Assembly (NCBI GenBank): GCA_964388275.1 | Contig: CAYLZD010000004.1 | Coordinates: forward strand, 1 to 64,000 | Source: JARYLZ01 sp964388275 | Lineage (GTDB): Bacteria; Bacteroidota; Ignavibacteria; SZUA-365 | DNA: 64,000 nucleotides | Direction: 5' to 3' | In this document: in pieces, positions 17,942-27,503 of the stretch | Layout: each line of letters opens with the position of its first letter | How positions within the stretch are numbered: position 1 is the first letter of the stretch | Notes under the pieces: model-generated | Databases searched by the model: none | Told to the model about the DNA's origin: nothing | What the model saw: the letters and a program-made list of their open reading frames with translations, nothing else | Translations under genes and position numbers: made by a program

Positions 17942-18613
17942 TCATTCTCCTTGCCTGTTACCGACTATCCGGATGATGCTCGTTCTCAAATCCTCCAATG
18001 TGCGCGTATAAGGATCGAGCGCTGCAATTCTTCCCGCCAATTCGTTATCGCCCAGGGATGAGGATATCCAGTACGAGAAATCGTTCATCTCGCGTTTTAG
18101 GCGGAGTCTTGCTTCGAAAATATGGAAGTATACCGACTCTATGGTGACCTTCCCGAGCATATCTGCGAACTGTCCGAGATCATAAGCCAGATGCGCTGTC
18201 GGAATCACAAAACTCACGGTCTTCATGAAATGAAAGAGTTCCCCTTCGCCAGCGAAGCGGCGAAGGGATTCCGGACGCCGTTCAACGTAACCGTTGATCG
18301 TCGAGACGAGCGCACCGCGAAGGTCTGCGATGCTTCGGAATCGCACGGTGTCTATGCTCGCAAGAAGCTCGGCGAGCATGTCGTCGCCCAGCACCTCGGC
18401 TATCCACCAGGCGAAATCGTTCGGCGGCTCCGGCGACAGGTATTGATGCTGCTGGAGGAAACGATGCGTGTGATGGTAGACACATGCATCAGGAACGGTT
18501 TCGAGATGAGCCGCGAGTTCGGCAAGGTTGCACGCGTGCATACCCGTCAATTCGGCAAGATGGAGGCGCGTCGCAAAGCGGAAAGGTTGCGCCGCTCGTG
18601 TCAATGAATGCAT
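17942..18613 (-). CDS. DUF5752-like protein of the trehalose operon
   Basis: A 223-residue soluble, mostly helical protein. It holds two similar halves, each with an F-x-W/Y-W-I/S segment (DFAWWIAEVLGDD; DFSYWISSSLGDN) followed by a region with R-T/S-I-x-D/E-LR. The internal duplication is visible. From memory this matches DUF5752, often found beside trehalose genes. Its start overlaps the otsB stop by about 13 bases and its stop lies two bases from the treT GTG start, so it is embedded in the operon. A regulatory or scaffold role in trehalose synthesis is an inference; no catalytic motif was recognised. Confidence 0.62.
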   Translation of the reverse strand: MHSLTRAAQPFRFATRLHLAELTGMHACNLAELAAHLETVPDACVYHHTHRFLQQHQYLSPEPPNDFAWWIAEVLGDDMLAELLASIDTVRFRSIADLRGALVSTINGYVERRPESLRRFAGEGELFHFMKTVSFVIPTAHLAYDLGQFADMLGKVTIESVYFHIFEARLRLKREMNDFSYWISSSLGDNELAGRIAALDPYTRTLEDLRTSIIRIVGNRQGE

Positions 18614-19392
18614 AGGATGTTCAATAGTTTTGTGACTTCGCCTGTATCATTCAGATAATATGCCGCGTAAGTCGGGGCAGGCCCGCCGACGCGGATGGTC
18701 ACGCCGTCGCCGCCGATTTCCCGGAATGCATCCTCGTCGGTGTCATCGTCCCCTATGTACAACGGAATGACACCGCCGTCATCCTCCGCGCTCTCCAGAT
18801 CCAGAAGGCGGCGCACGGCAGTGCCTTTGTTCCAAGGTCCCAGCGGGCGCACCTCACGGACCATCTTTCCCGTTCCGACATGGAAAGCCGGACCGGCGCC
18901 GACGATTTCGTCGAAAACCCCGAGGAGATCAGGTACTACGGACCGGTCGACGAGTCGGAAGTGAACGGTGAAAGCCGGACCTTTGTCTTCGAAGCGTACT
19001 CCTCGATACCGTTTCAACGCTCTTCGCAACTCCGCTTTCAGTCCCTCCATCAGGGGCTCTCCATGCGCATCACGTCTTTCCTCCCTCCCGCCGTCAGGCC
19101 TGAGAATCTCCCAACCGTGATTCCCGACGTACGCGATGCCCTCGATGCCGGTCATGGAGCGGACATCAGCCAGAGCGCGGCCGCTGACGATGGCCAACCG
19201 CCTCGAGTCATGGGAAGCAAGGCATTGCAGAGCCGCTTTCGCGGCTGCCGGGAGCACGGCGTCTTCGGGCGTTGAAGATATCGGCGCCAGAGTGCCGTCG
19301 TAGTCCAACATGAGATAAACGCGCGCGCCATCGAGTCCGGCACGGACCGAGATCCATGAATCGAACAAATATGCCGGGATCCTTTTTATCAT
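18601..19392 (-). CDS. otsB: Trehalose-6-phosphate phosphatase OtsB
   Basis: A 263-residue HAD-superfamily phosphatase. Motif I is LMLDYDGTLAPI (Asp nucleophile and Asp acid/base), motif II is SGR, and the late motif is IGDDDTDEDAF. It removes phosphate from the trehalose-6-phosphate made by the upstream OtsA fusion. The ATG at 19392 overlaps the otsA stop as ATGA, which favours it over the ATG eight codons earlier. Its stop overlaps the next gene. Confidence 0.92.
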   Translation of the reverse strand: MIKRIPAYLFDSWISVRAGLDGARVYLMLDYDGTLAPISSTPEDAVLPAAAKAALQCLASHDSRRLAIVSGRALADVRSMTGIEGIAYVGNHGWEILRPDGGREERRDAHGEPLMEGLKAELRRALKRYRGVRFEDKGPAFTVHFRLVDRSVVPDLLGVFDEIVGAGPAFHVGTGKMVREVRPLGPWNKGTAVRRLLDLESAEDDGGVIPLYIGDDDTDEDAFREIGGDGVTIRVGGPAPTYAAYYLNDTGEVTKLLNILCIH

Positions 19393-21629
19393 ACATTTTT
19401 TCTGAGTGAAGCCCATTCGTTCATTATCTTCCCGGCCCAGGAATATATGTTGTTTTCCTCCACGATGCGGAGCATTGCTTTCATGCGGCGGATTTTTTCA
19501 TCATCCGGCAGCTCGATGGCCAGCCGCAGAGAATCGGCGAATTCCTCGACGGAATACGGATTGATCAGGACGGCATCCTCCAATTCGCGCGCCGCTCCGG
19601 TGAATCTGCTCAACACCAGGACGCCGCGCTCGCCGGCCTTTGCCGCGACATATTCCTTTGCGACGAGATTCATGCCGTCATGAAGGGAACTCACAATACA
19701 CAAATCAGCCAACCGGTACCATGGGCGTATTTCCTCGGGCGAAAAATGGCGCTTCATGAGAAGAACCGGATGCCACCGGCCTTCCGAGTGCTTCCAGTTG
19801 ACCCGTTCCACGGTTTCCTCGATCTCGCCCGTCAGTTGCTGATAACGCGGAATATGGGTCCTGCTCGGGGCGGCGAGTTGGACCAGGACGAATTTCCCCT
19901 TGTATTCCGGGTATTTGTCCAGAAGGCGATCCACAGCAAGAATCCGTTCAACGATGCCCTTCGTGTAATCGATGCGATCGACGCCCATGGCAACTACAGC
20001 TTCTTGGAGGTCGAATTCCCGGCGAAGCTCTTCCGCAGCGGATTCATCCGCCGTCACACCCTCGCCGGTCTCCACGCTGATCGGGAAGGCGCGCACGTGT
20101 GTTTCTTCGTTCCCGCGAACGATGCTGAAGCGTTCCGCGTCTACCCGGCATTCGGTGAGCCGGTTCGCCGTTTCGATGAAGTTGTTGCAATGGTATTGCA
20201 CATGGAAGCCGATAAGATCGCATGCCAGCATTCCGTCCAGTACTTCCTGCTGGTATGGGCAGATCGAAAAAACCTCCGGATTGGGCCAGGGGATATGCCA
20301 AAACAGAGCGATTGATGCGTCCGGCCTTCTTTCGCGTATCATCCGCGCAAGCAGAGTGTAATGATAATCCTGTATGAAAATGTGCGGATTATTCGCAGGG
20401 AGTTCATCGATCACGCTCTCCGCGAACGCACGGTTTACTTTCCTGTACATGCGCCAGTCCGTATCCCTGAAGATCGGGCGCGTGTGGGTCACATGGCACA
20501 AAGGCCACAAGCCCTCGTTGGCGAATCCGAAATAATAGCCTTCCTCTTCTTCTTTGCTCAACCACACCCGCTTGAGAATGTATCTGATGTCATCAGGCGG
20601 CACGCCGAGCTTGTCTCTGGAATTTACAAACTGCCTGTCCGCATTCCCGCTGCCGTGCGCGATCCAGGTCCCTCCGCAGGCGCGCAATACCGGATCCAAA
20701 GCCGTAACGACGCCGCTGGCGGGCCTGTGGCAACGCGCTTTGGCAGCGGGCTGGTCCTGAATATGCATGAAAGGCTCGCGGTTTGATACCACCACGAGCG
20801 GCGTTTCTCCGAGCGTCGCTTGAACCACATCACGGAGCCGGTCCTGCGTCCATCGCTCTTCGGAGCGCAGGCGTTCTTCCGCGTTATCCGCTGCCGCCTT
20901 GCGGGCAACCCGAAGACTGAGAGCCATCTGCTCTACTTCGGCCGCCAGGCGTCCGAGTTCAGCCGGCACCTTCTTGGGCCTCAGAGCGTTGGTTTCACCT
21001 TTCTGAAATCGTCGGAACCACTCAGTGATGCCGCGCAAGGGCATGACGTACATCTGTCGTTGAGTGTAAATCGAGACTCCCGTGATTACAATGAACATTA
21101 CGATCAATGCGACGCTGATATCACGCCAGCGGTCCGCTGAAACCGAGAACATCCAGGATGCGTCGTATACAAGCTCGACGGCGCCTACCGGAACATCCGA
21201 CTTGCCGGGCACGGGTCTCACAAAATGCCAGGCGGTGAGTTCGCCGGCATGTTCCATGATTTCGGCGTCGCTCGCCCCCTCCGCCAAAGCGCGGCCGACG
21301 GCTTGTCTCGAAGCCGCCGCATCATCCATCAAGGCACGCAGGCGCGGCGTCGCCGCCAGTACCAGGCCGTCCGTGTCGTACAGCACACAGCCCTGGAGTC
21401 GCTCCATGTTCTCGAAGGAAGAGACGAGTTCAACCGCGCCGGCGCTGTCACGCTCCGAAAGAATACCTCGGGAGGCGATGGCGACAACTTCTCCCAGGTT
21501 CGCAGCCCTTCTTCTCAGATCGTCCCGCATCCGCGCCTCTTCGTCCCGAACCTGAATTAAACCGATGCCGATGAATACAGCCGCGACAGCGATTAAAATG
21601 GGTAAAAGAAGAATGAGAACTCGTTTCAT
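19389..21629 (-). CDS. otsA: Membrane-anchored trehalose-6-phosphate synthase with sensor-like region and HAMP
   Basis: A 746-residue fusion. TM1 is about residues 4-26. A periplasmic stretch of about 140 residues, with a Cache/CHASE-like ending (VLYDTDGLVLAATP), leads to TM2 (about 171-190). A HAMP-like helical segment (about 191-242, with a PLRGITEWFRR start) and a coiled linker follow. The GT20 domain fills the rest (about 278-742): VVVSNREPF, GFANEGLWPLCH, HIPWPNPEVF, ADLCIVSSLHDGMNL-VAKEY, and GVDRIDYTKGI. It should make trehalose-6-phosphate from UDP-glucose and glucose-6-phosphate. Classical OtsA is a soluble protein of about 470 residues, so the input module is the unusual part. One typical Arg (TPLRDGMN) is His here. 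The ATG at 21629 was chosen; a TTG 23 codons upstream is possible. Confidence 0.9.
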   Translation of the reverse strand: MKRVLILLLPILIAVAAVFIGIGLIQVRDEEARMRDDLRRRAANLGEVVAIASRGILSERDSAGAVELVSSFENMERLQGCVLYDTDGLVLAATPRLRALMDDAAASRQAVGRALAEGASDAEIMEHAGELTAWHFVRPVPGKSDVPVGAVELVYDASWMFSVSADRWRDISVALIVMFIVITGVSIYTQRQMYVMPLRGITEWFRRFQKGETNALRPKKVPAELGRLAAEVEQMALSLRVARKAAADNAEERLRSEERWTQDRLRDVVQATLGETPLVVVSNREPFMHIQDQPAAKARCHRPASGVVTALDPVLRACGGTWIAHGSGNADRQFVNSRDKLGVPPDDIRYILKRVWLSKEEEEGYYFGFANEGLWPLCHVTHTRPIFRDTDWRMYRKVNRAFAESVIDELPANNPHIFIQDYHYTLLARMIRERRPDASIALFWHIPWPNPEVFSICPYQQEVLDGMLACDLIGFHVQYHCNNFIETANRLTECRVDAERFSIVRGNEETHVRAFPISVETGEGVTADESAAEELRREFDLQEAVVAMGVDRIDYTKGIVERILAVDRLLDKYPEYKGKFVLVQLAAPSRTHIPRYQQLTGEIEETVERVNWKHSEGRWHPVLLMKRHFSPEEIRPWYRLADLCIVSSLHDGMNLVAKEYVAAKAGERGVLVLSRFTGAARELEDAVLINPYSVEEFADSLRLAIELPDDEKIRRMKAMLRIVEENNIYSWAGKIMNEWASLRKNV

Positions 21630-21717
21630 GCGGACCGGTAAGGCAATCCTCCGTAAGTGTTGTATTATAGAAGAAATCAATTTCTGCGAGATATGCAAAC
21701 TCAGAAGTCTCGATCTG

Positions 21718-23274
21718 CTACGGCTGGAGCATGCCGAGCAGCATCACTGCCCTGGCAAGAGGCGTCCTGATCTCGCAGAACAACGCCGCGTTGATTCCGC
21801 ACGACGGCCGGAAACCGATGAGATGCCTCCCGGCCCGCATCACACCTTCGAAGACGCGCTCGGTTTCGCGTCCGCCGATGTCTCGCAGCAGGATCTCCAC
21901 CTTCTGTTCGGCATCGAGATCAAAACTCGCCGTGAACTCGCCCGTCGACGGATTCGGAAACACCACGGCTTTCAGTTTCCGGTCTGCCGGCCGTTCGCCC
22001 GCGGCAGACGCCGTCGGCGCGCCCTCGAACGCACCGATCGACCGCGGACGCGCGAAGGGCCTTCCGGCGAAATCCGAATCCGGGCGCGGCGCATCACCGC
22101 CGGCGCCTATGGCCGGAGACCCGCCGCGCAAGGTAAAATCGAGGTTTCGGCCGTCAGCAAGAAGCGGATCCCGCCCCGAAACTCCGCCGCGCTCCGAGAC
22201 GGGCAGATTCGGACCTCTCCATGCGGGATCGTCGGCGTTGAACCAGAGATTGTTAGAAAACTCGAAGGTTTCAGGCGACGTGTTGCCGCCGATGTTGACG
22301 GACGGATCCGCGGCCGCAGCGCCGAGACAGACCAGATTGTTCCTGAAGGCGTTGTCGCCGCAAGGCAGAAAATCCGGACCGACAGTCTCCTGCAGTATGC
22401 GGATGACCCACTTCCCGGGCATGTAAATCGTATTATTCACGACCTCGCAGCGGACTGCACCGACAAACGCCACGGGCACCGTGGAACCCGCGAACAGGTT
22501 GGCGTACACGCCGATATCCGCGGCTTCGTAATTCATACCGAGAGGTCTGAAATACTGCAAACCCGTGGAACCTCCTATATTCAGCGCGCGCTGCCCTCCG
22601 TTGATAAAACGGTTCCGTTCGATCCGTATGAATGCCGTGCCCCCCTTCGCCTGAATGCAGTTGGAGCCTGCGTTCTCGAAATGATTGTCTTCGAACACGC
22701 CCCGGTGACACCCCACCATGTCCACGGCGCTGCCTCCCGGCGATCCGTCGAAAAAGCGGCATCGGCGCACCATGAAGGAATCGACACCCGAAAGCTTGAG
22801 CTGATCGTTGTTGCCGTTCGCGGCCAGAGCGCGCCATTCGCAGTCCTCTATCAGTACGTGACTCGCCGGGGTCTCGTAGCTGCCTCCATCGTCGATGTTG
22901 ACGCCGTTGCCGCTCTGTCCCTCGAACACTATACCGGCGATGCGGACCCAGGCGGGATCGGTCAGATGCAACGCCTCCGTCCCACCGCGATAAACCACCG
23001 TATCCCCGGGCACAGCGCAAATCGTGATCCACGCGTCTTCCCTGCCTCGAAGATCCTCGATGTATTCTACGCCTCCATAAACCCCCGCATGCACCATAAT
23101 GGTGTCGCCCGGCATCGCGGCCGCAGCCGCGTCGCGCAGCCGCGCGTACTGCCGGCCGGGACCAACGTGAAGCGGCCGGGCCTCCGCGCCGTGCGCGAGC
23201 AGGATCGACGCAAAAACGAGCAGCGTGAAATGCCGGCGCGCTCGGGATTCAGGTCCCCTTTCGTTTTGTGTCAT
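21718..23274 (-). CDS. Secreted right-handed beta-helix protein with T9SS domain
   Basis: A 518-residue exported protein with an N-terminal signal segment (about 14-34). The body (about 35-420) shows Asn/Asp ladders, V-x-I-x-D/E-N and repeated NxxN-type turns, as in the right-handed parallel beta-helix fold used by polysaccharide lyases and surface adhesins. VFPNPSTGEF at about 430 opens a T9SS type A C-terminal domain. No active-site Lys/Asp set was identified, so enzymatic activity is not claimed. It is 88 bp upstream of the otsA start and may or may not share a transcript. Confidence 0.75.
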   Translation of the reverse strand: MTQNERGPESRARRHFTLLVFASILLAHGAEARPLHVGPGRQYARLRDAAAAAMPGDTIMVHAGVYGGVEYIEDLRGREDAWITICAVPGDTVVYRGGTEALHLTDPAWVRIAGIVFEGQSGNGVNIDDGGSYETPASHVLIEDCEWRALAANGNNDQLKLSGVDSFMVRRCRFFDGSPGGSAVDMVGCHRGVFEDNHFENAGSNCIQAKGGTAFIRIERNRFINGGQRALNIGGSTGLQYFRPLGMNYEAADIGVYANLFAGSTVPVAFVGAVRCEVVNNTIYMPGKWVIRILQETVGPDFLPCGDNAFRNNLVCLGAAAADPSVNIGGNTSPETFEFSNNLWFNADDPAWRGPNLPVSERGGVSGRDPLLADGRNLDFTLRGGSPAIGAGGDAPRPDSDFAGRPFARPRSIGAFEGAPTASAAGERPADRKLKAVVFPNPSTGEFTASFDLDAEQKVEILLRDIGGRETERVFEGVMRAGRHLIGFRPSCGINAALFCEIRTPLARAVMLLGMLQP

Positions 23275-23382
23275 GGTTTCACCTTTCGTGAATGCTGGAA
23301 TGCTGATTTCATAACGGCACGTTTTACGACAAAGTCGCTAACACACAAAATGCGGCGCGCGCGCGACCGCTCCAAAAGGATC

Positions 23383-23402
23383 GGGGCGTCGAACGACGCC
23401 CC
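23383..23402 (-). terminator. Terminator hairpin
   Basis: A perfect 8-bp stem (GGGGCGTC with GACGCCCC) closed by the tetraloop GAAC, followed on the minus strand by TCCTTTTGG. It lies 30 bases after the LamG protein gene stop. Confidence 0.72.
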
Positions 23403-23432
23403 GTGATGGTGAACTCGAATTTCAAGCCTGCG

Positions 23433-26294
23433 TCATCGCCCGGGCGGAAGCGGAGGCAGCGCGCGCTCTTTTTCCGCTCTTTCAGCGCCGGGAAACCGCA
23501 GGGACGGCAGCAGAACCGGAACCGGCGCGGCGAGGTCGCTCTCCGCGTACAGCCGCACACTGCCGTCGCCCAGAGCCTTAGCGAAGTAGGCGCGACCTGG
23601 ACGCAGCAGGCCGCCCAACGGCATTATGTATCCCAGCAGAGGATCGTATTCGTAAATCGAGGAGATGATGCCGAGAGGAGTCTGTTTTGCGTCAGACAAG
23701 GCGGCGTTGCCGCTCGGCGCGCCTATCAGGTTCCATCCTCCGTAAGATGCCGATAATGGAGATACGACTTCCGGCAGCAGCGTGCCGCTCAATTCCACGC
23801 TGTCGGTTTTCGAGCAGCGCACCCAGAGCGGCGGATTGCCGGGAGGCAGCGCCGACGTCTCCACGTATCCTTTGGACGGATCGAAAAGATATGCGGGCAG
23901 TTCGATATCCGGAAGAAGCGTTTTCAGATCGCCGATATCCGGCTGCAGAGGGAAGGAGACCAGATTCCAGCCCTGGTGATATCGGAACAACATCCGCCCC
24001 CGCTTCGGCAACGCCAGGAAATCGGCATCCGTGACGGCGCCTCCCAACTGCGGATAATTGCGGACCGCGGGCTGGAACTCGTAGAACGGATTGTCCGGTA
24101 CCAAGGCGTATTGATCGCAAGGCAGGCCCGGCGCGGAATACATTCCGTTTCCGTCAGTCAGCACGCCGACGTTTACGGCTCCGACTATCGAAATGCTCAC
24201 CTTCTCGATAGGTTTGGCGCCGTCCGTCACCTTCCCGGCGATGGAGCAGATTTGCTTCTTCGTGACGCGGTATACGACTGGAATCTGCAAAGGAGTGTTC
24301 ACTCCGTTGCCGCCCATGCCGACAGCGGCATTGTAGGACGCTTCGAGCAGATTTGTCGTGTTGACCGAAACTTCGAACGAATCAACGTTCGCCGCTCCCG
24401 ACAACGGGGCAATCGTGAGCCACTGCGCGGTTCCGGGGCTCGCAGTCCACTGCAGATTGCCGCCTCCGATATTCGTGATGCGGACTCTCTGAGGGGCAGG
24501 CAGCGGACCGTCCTGAGGGGCCGCGAAGGTCAGGGCGGCCGGCGACACCGACAAGTCGGGAGGAGGTTCGATAATACGGAATTCCTTGTCGCTTTCATCC
24601 GAAACAGGGGTAGGTGTGACGGTCGTCACGCGCACCCTCGCGCGGTTCGTTTCAGGTCCGGCCACCTTCCACGAAAGCGAGCCGGCCGCGGCGGGAACGG
24701 AGGCCGAGAGCAGGTCGGGCCAGGTCTGTCCTCCGTCACGCGAAAGCTCCACGCGGACGTTCTGCAAGCCCACCGAAGACCACTGTACCGCGCGCGTCGC
24801 TCCGGTGAACCAGGTCTCGCCGCCGTTCGGTTGCAGGACCGTGATGGACGCGAGCGGCGGAAGATCCCCGGGGCCTGCGAAATACACGTCTGAATTGCCG
24901 GACAGATAATGTGATCCGTGATTCCCCTGAGCCGAGGCGTCGAGCACGTCGCCGTCGAAATGGTACGAAGCGGCAAGAGAGGCGAGCGGCCCGTCCAGTT
25001 CTATCCGGTGATTGTCGAGCACCTCGTCGTTGCTTCTCGCTGTGTTCCAGATGCGAACTTCGTCAATCATGCCGGAGAAGCCCATCGGATCGTTGACGGA
25101 GAGGTCCTGCAGTTCGGCTCTTCCGATCAGCAGCGGCCGTTGATTCGCCGTGGCGTTGCGGGAATATGACTTCGATCCGGCGGGAATTCCGTTGACGAAT
25201 ACTGTGGCCGTGCGCGTGTTGCCGGACACCTGGTATCGCGCGGCTATGTGCGTCCATTGTCCCGCGGGAACGGCCGTGGAGCTTTCGAGGCCGTCGGCGA
25301 AATCTCCGTTGGGGACGAAGCGCGCCCTGCCGTTCGATTTGTTCAGTCCCAGCCAGTATGTCCACTGGCCGTTGTAGGCCGAGCTTTTGGTCAGAAGGGT
25401 CTGCCAGGCCGGGCTTCCGCCCGAGGAGGCCGGTTTCACCCAACACTCGAGCGTGTAATTCTGAGTGAGCGAGTTCCCGGAGGAAGAGGAAATCTCGAAA
25501 TAGTCTTCGCTTCCGCCGGAGATGGGCGATTGAAAATTGGTGAACGATGCCGCTATGCGTGGATAATGAGGCGGATCGGGCTGCGAAGCGAATGCAGTGC
25601 TGCCCGCGGGCGTTCCATTGAACTGATTCCCGATGCCGGACGCGTTGCCGTTCAAACGCCAGCCGCCGACCAGATGACGGCCGATTCTGCCTCTGTACAC
25701 TCCGTGAGGCACTCGATAGAGGAGTCCGGCCGCTCCCGAGAAGTCGATGCTCTCGTTCCATATCCTCACCTCGTCGAGTCTGCCTGTCCAGTAATACGCC
25801 GGCGCAGCCCCGGAACGATCCGCTCCGATGCGAAGATCGCCGGATGTCACGGTCCCGATATTGCCTTGCGGCGGTTGCGCTCCGCCGCTCGAGGATCCGT
25901 TGATGAAAAATCTCAAGTCCCGTTTCTGGGCATCGAAGGAAACGCCGACATGCGACCACTGGTTCACCGGGATCGCGCCGGAGCTTTCGTACAGCACTCC
26001 GCCTCTCGGATAGAAGCGCAGCTTGCCCTGCGGCGTGACGCCGAGCCAGTACCCGGTGGTGTAGTCGTTGCCGATAATCGTCATGTAACCCGTCAGACTC
26101 GTGGGATAAACCCACGCGTCGATGCTGAAACGCCCGGCTCGATTGAGTTCCGCGTTGAAAGCCGTGCTGTAAGGAATCGAAATGTAACCGGTTCCTGAGA
26201 GCGAAAGGAACTCGTTGACTTTCGCATATTGAGCAAATGCGACTGCCGGCGAAAGCAGAATGATCAGCGAAAGAATGCCTGTCCGTTGTTTCAT
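23433..26294 (-). CDS. Secreted LamG-domain protein with Ig-like and WNL modules
   Basis: A 953-residue exported protein; signal peptide ends in VAFAQ. Two LamG/concanavalin-like jellyrolls (about 30-200 and 240-440) carry DEVRIWN motifs. A KNH-like Ig segment (LQPNGGETW, about 480), a BACON-like or ASH-like Ig domain (about 570-680), a carboxypeptidase-regulatory-type fold (IAGKVTDGAKPIEKV, about 690-770) and two copies of a WNL-V/I module (WNLVSFPL; GWNLIGAPSG) follow. The very end is Pro/Leu-rich and lacks the usual T9SS domain, so its export signal is only the N-terminal peptide. It may bind glycans on surfaces or substrates. Gene order suggests the last member of a secreted-protein block. 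Confidence 0.75.
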   Translation of the reverse strand: MKQRTGILSLIILLSPAVAFAQYAKVNEFLSLSGTGYISIPYSTAFNAELNRAGRFSIDAWVYPTSLTGYMTIIGNDYTTGYWLGVTPQGKLRFYPRGGVLYESSGAIPVNQWSHVGVSFDAQKRDLRFFINGSSSGGAQPPQGNIGTVTSGDLRIGADRSGAAPAYYWTGRLDEVRIWNESIDFSGAAGLLYRVPHGVYRGRIGRHLVGGWRLNGNASGIGNQFNGTPAGSTAFASQPDPPHYPRIAASFTNFQSPISGGSEDYFEISSSSGNSLTQNYTLECWVKPASSGGSPAWQTLLTKSSAYNGQWTYWLGLNKSNGRARFVPNGDFADGLESSTAVPAGQWTHIAARYQVSGNTRTATVFVNGIPAGSKSYSRNATANQRPLLIGRAELQDLSVNDPMGFSGMIDEVRIWNTARSNDEVLDNHRIELDGPLASLAASYHFDGDVLDASAQGNHGSHYLSGNSDVYFAGPGDLPPLASITVLQPNGGETWFTGATRAVQWSSVGLQNVRVELSRDGGQTWPDLLSASVPAAAGSLSWKVAGPETNRARVRVTTVTPTPVSDESDKEFRIIEPPPDLSVSPAALTFAAPQDGPLPAPQRVRITNIGGGNLQWTASPGTAQWLTIAPLSGAANVDSFEVSVNTTNLLEASYNAAVGMGGNGVNTPLQIPVVYRVTKKQICSIAGKVTDGAKPIEKVSISIVGAVNVGVLTDGNGMYSAPGLPCDQYALVPDNPFYEFQPAVRNYPQLGGAVTDADFLALPKRGRMLFRYHQGWNLVSFPLQPDIGDLKTLLPDIELPAYLFDPSKGYVETSALPPGNPPLWVRCSKTDSVELSGTLLPEVVSPLSASYGGWNLIGAPSGNAALSDAKQTPLGIISSIYEYDPLLGYIMPLGGLLRPGRAYFAKALGDGSVRLYAESDLAAPVPVLLPSLRFPGAERAEKERALPPLPPGR

Positions 26295-26325
26295 GTGCCT
26301 AGCCCTTTCAGGTGTGTCGGGACCT

Positions 26326-26359
26326 CGCCGGCGCGGGGCCTACAGCCCCGCGTCCGGCG
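26326..26359 (-). terminator. Hairpin after the T9SS protein gene
   Basis: A GC-rich imperfect stem of about 13 bp (CGCCGGCGCGGGGC with GCCCCGCGTCCGGCG, one bulged T), five-base loop. The T-tract on the minus strand is absent, so termination may be incomplete, allowing some readthrough to the LamG gene. Confidence 0.5.
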
Positions 26360-26385
26360 CATTGTCCGGAAAATGGTGAAACAGT

Positions 26386-27489
26386 TTACCTGACGACTAG
26401 CAGGATACGAGACAATTCGTATTCCGCCGCCCTGAGCAGGCATGTGTACGCTCCGGCGGGCAGCCCCGCCGTGTCGAAGTTCACCGTCTGCTCTCCGCTT
26501 ACGCTCCGAAGCCTGGATGAAAGGTCCAGCACCATGCGTCCAGCGGCGTCGTGTATTCTGAGTGCCGCTGCTTTCGTGTGCATCGCCGCCCGGCCCAGGC
26601 GCACATTCAGCGAAGTCCACCCGCTGCTCGGATTGGGATAGTTGACGCCCAGTGCGATATCGTCGGGCGTACGAGCCGCGCCATTGACGCCGACGGTGAA
26701 TTGCATGGTCACCGGCACGTCGAGACGGGCGGGATCCGTGAAGGAACGGACTTGGATCACCGCATTGTAGGCGCCGCTCGGACGCAAACCTCCGATCACC
26801 GCCACTTCAACGGTGCTCCTGCCCGATCCCTGAGCGGGACTGATCTCCAGCCAATCGGCGTCGGTACTGAGAGACCAGCCGGCTTGAGGGTCCCCTTGAG
26901 GGATGATTTCGAGATTCTTCACCGGCAGCGGATCCGTGTTGTTGGCGTCGAACAGCAGAGGACTGGGATCGGCTGAAAACGACAGGGGAGAATAATTGAA
27001 GGTGATCTCCACGATTACCTGCCCCGTGGCGAACGGTATTTCCGTCTCGCTTTTTCCCGACATGTCGGCGCCGTCCACCGTGAGACGGCTGACCCTGCCC
27101 GGTAGAGGATCGCCCCACGAGACGGTGACGCCGGACGCCCCCTGACCGCCTTGATAGGCGATTGTATAGGCCTCCGTGTACTGCGACTTTCCGTCCTGTA
27201 TCGGCCGGTAGTCGGCGGGCGATCCGGTTCCGAGCTGCGACTTGCCGGGTGTTCCCACAAAGCGGGCGTCGAAGACCTCGACCGGCGGGGGAGGCGGAAG
27301 TTCCGCCTCCCCTATCATGCGGTCGAGGCCTGTGGTCGCCCCCTCCATTATGCCCGCAGTCAATACCTGTTCGCGTCCGAACGCGTTCGAAACGGTCAGC
27401 TCGAGTTGAGCGCCTCTATGCTCCTGCGCGGCAAGACAAAGCGGCAGGATTATGACGGCGATTGCGGAAAGGAATGTTTTTCGTTTCAT
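26386..27489 (-). CDS. Secreted BACON-type protein with T9SS sorting domain
   Basis: A 367-residue exported protein; signal peptide ends in CLAAQ. A domain of about 100 residues with DADWLEISPAQGSG fits the BACON/Ig-like carbohydrate-binding type. NYPNPSSGWTSLNVRL starts the C-terminal T9SS domain, which ends SRILLVVR. I chose the ATG at 27489 because GGAG stands eight bases upstream; the frame continues to a TTG at 27507 without merit. It lies 14 bp after the protease gene, so the two are probably one operon. Confidence 0.78.
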   Translation of the reverse strand: MKRKTFLSAIAVIILPLCLAAQEHRGAQLELTVSNAFGREQVLTAGIMEGATTGLDRMIGEAELPPPPPVEVFDARFVGTPGKSQLGTGSPADYRPIQDGKSQYTEAYTIAYQGGQGASGVTVSWGDPLPGRVSRLTVDGADMSGKSETEIPFATGQVIVEITFNYSPLSFSADPSPLLFDANNTDPLPVKNLEIIPQGDPQAGWSLSTDADWLEISPAQGSGRSTVEVAVIGGLRPSGAYNAVIQVRSFTDPARLDVPVTMQFTVGVNGAARTPDDIALGVNYPNPSSGWTSLNVRLGRAAMHTKAAALRIHDAAGRMVLDLSSRLRSVSGEQTVNFDTAGLPAGAYTCLLRAAEYELSRILLVVR

Positions 27490-27503
27490 GATTATTGCTC
27501 CGT

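Noticed and set aside
21630..21698. TTG-initiated extension of the OtsA fusion
   Set aside because: It would add 23 residues before TM1 with no ribosome site at the TTG; kept only as an alternative.
21565..23406. A 613-residue plus-strand open frame
   Set aside because: It lies against the beta-helix protein gene; the minus-strand product has a signal peptide and T9SS domain, the plus one has Arg-rich shadow sequence.
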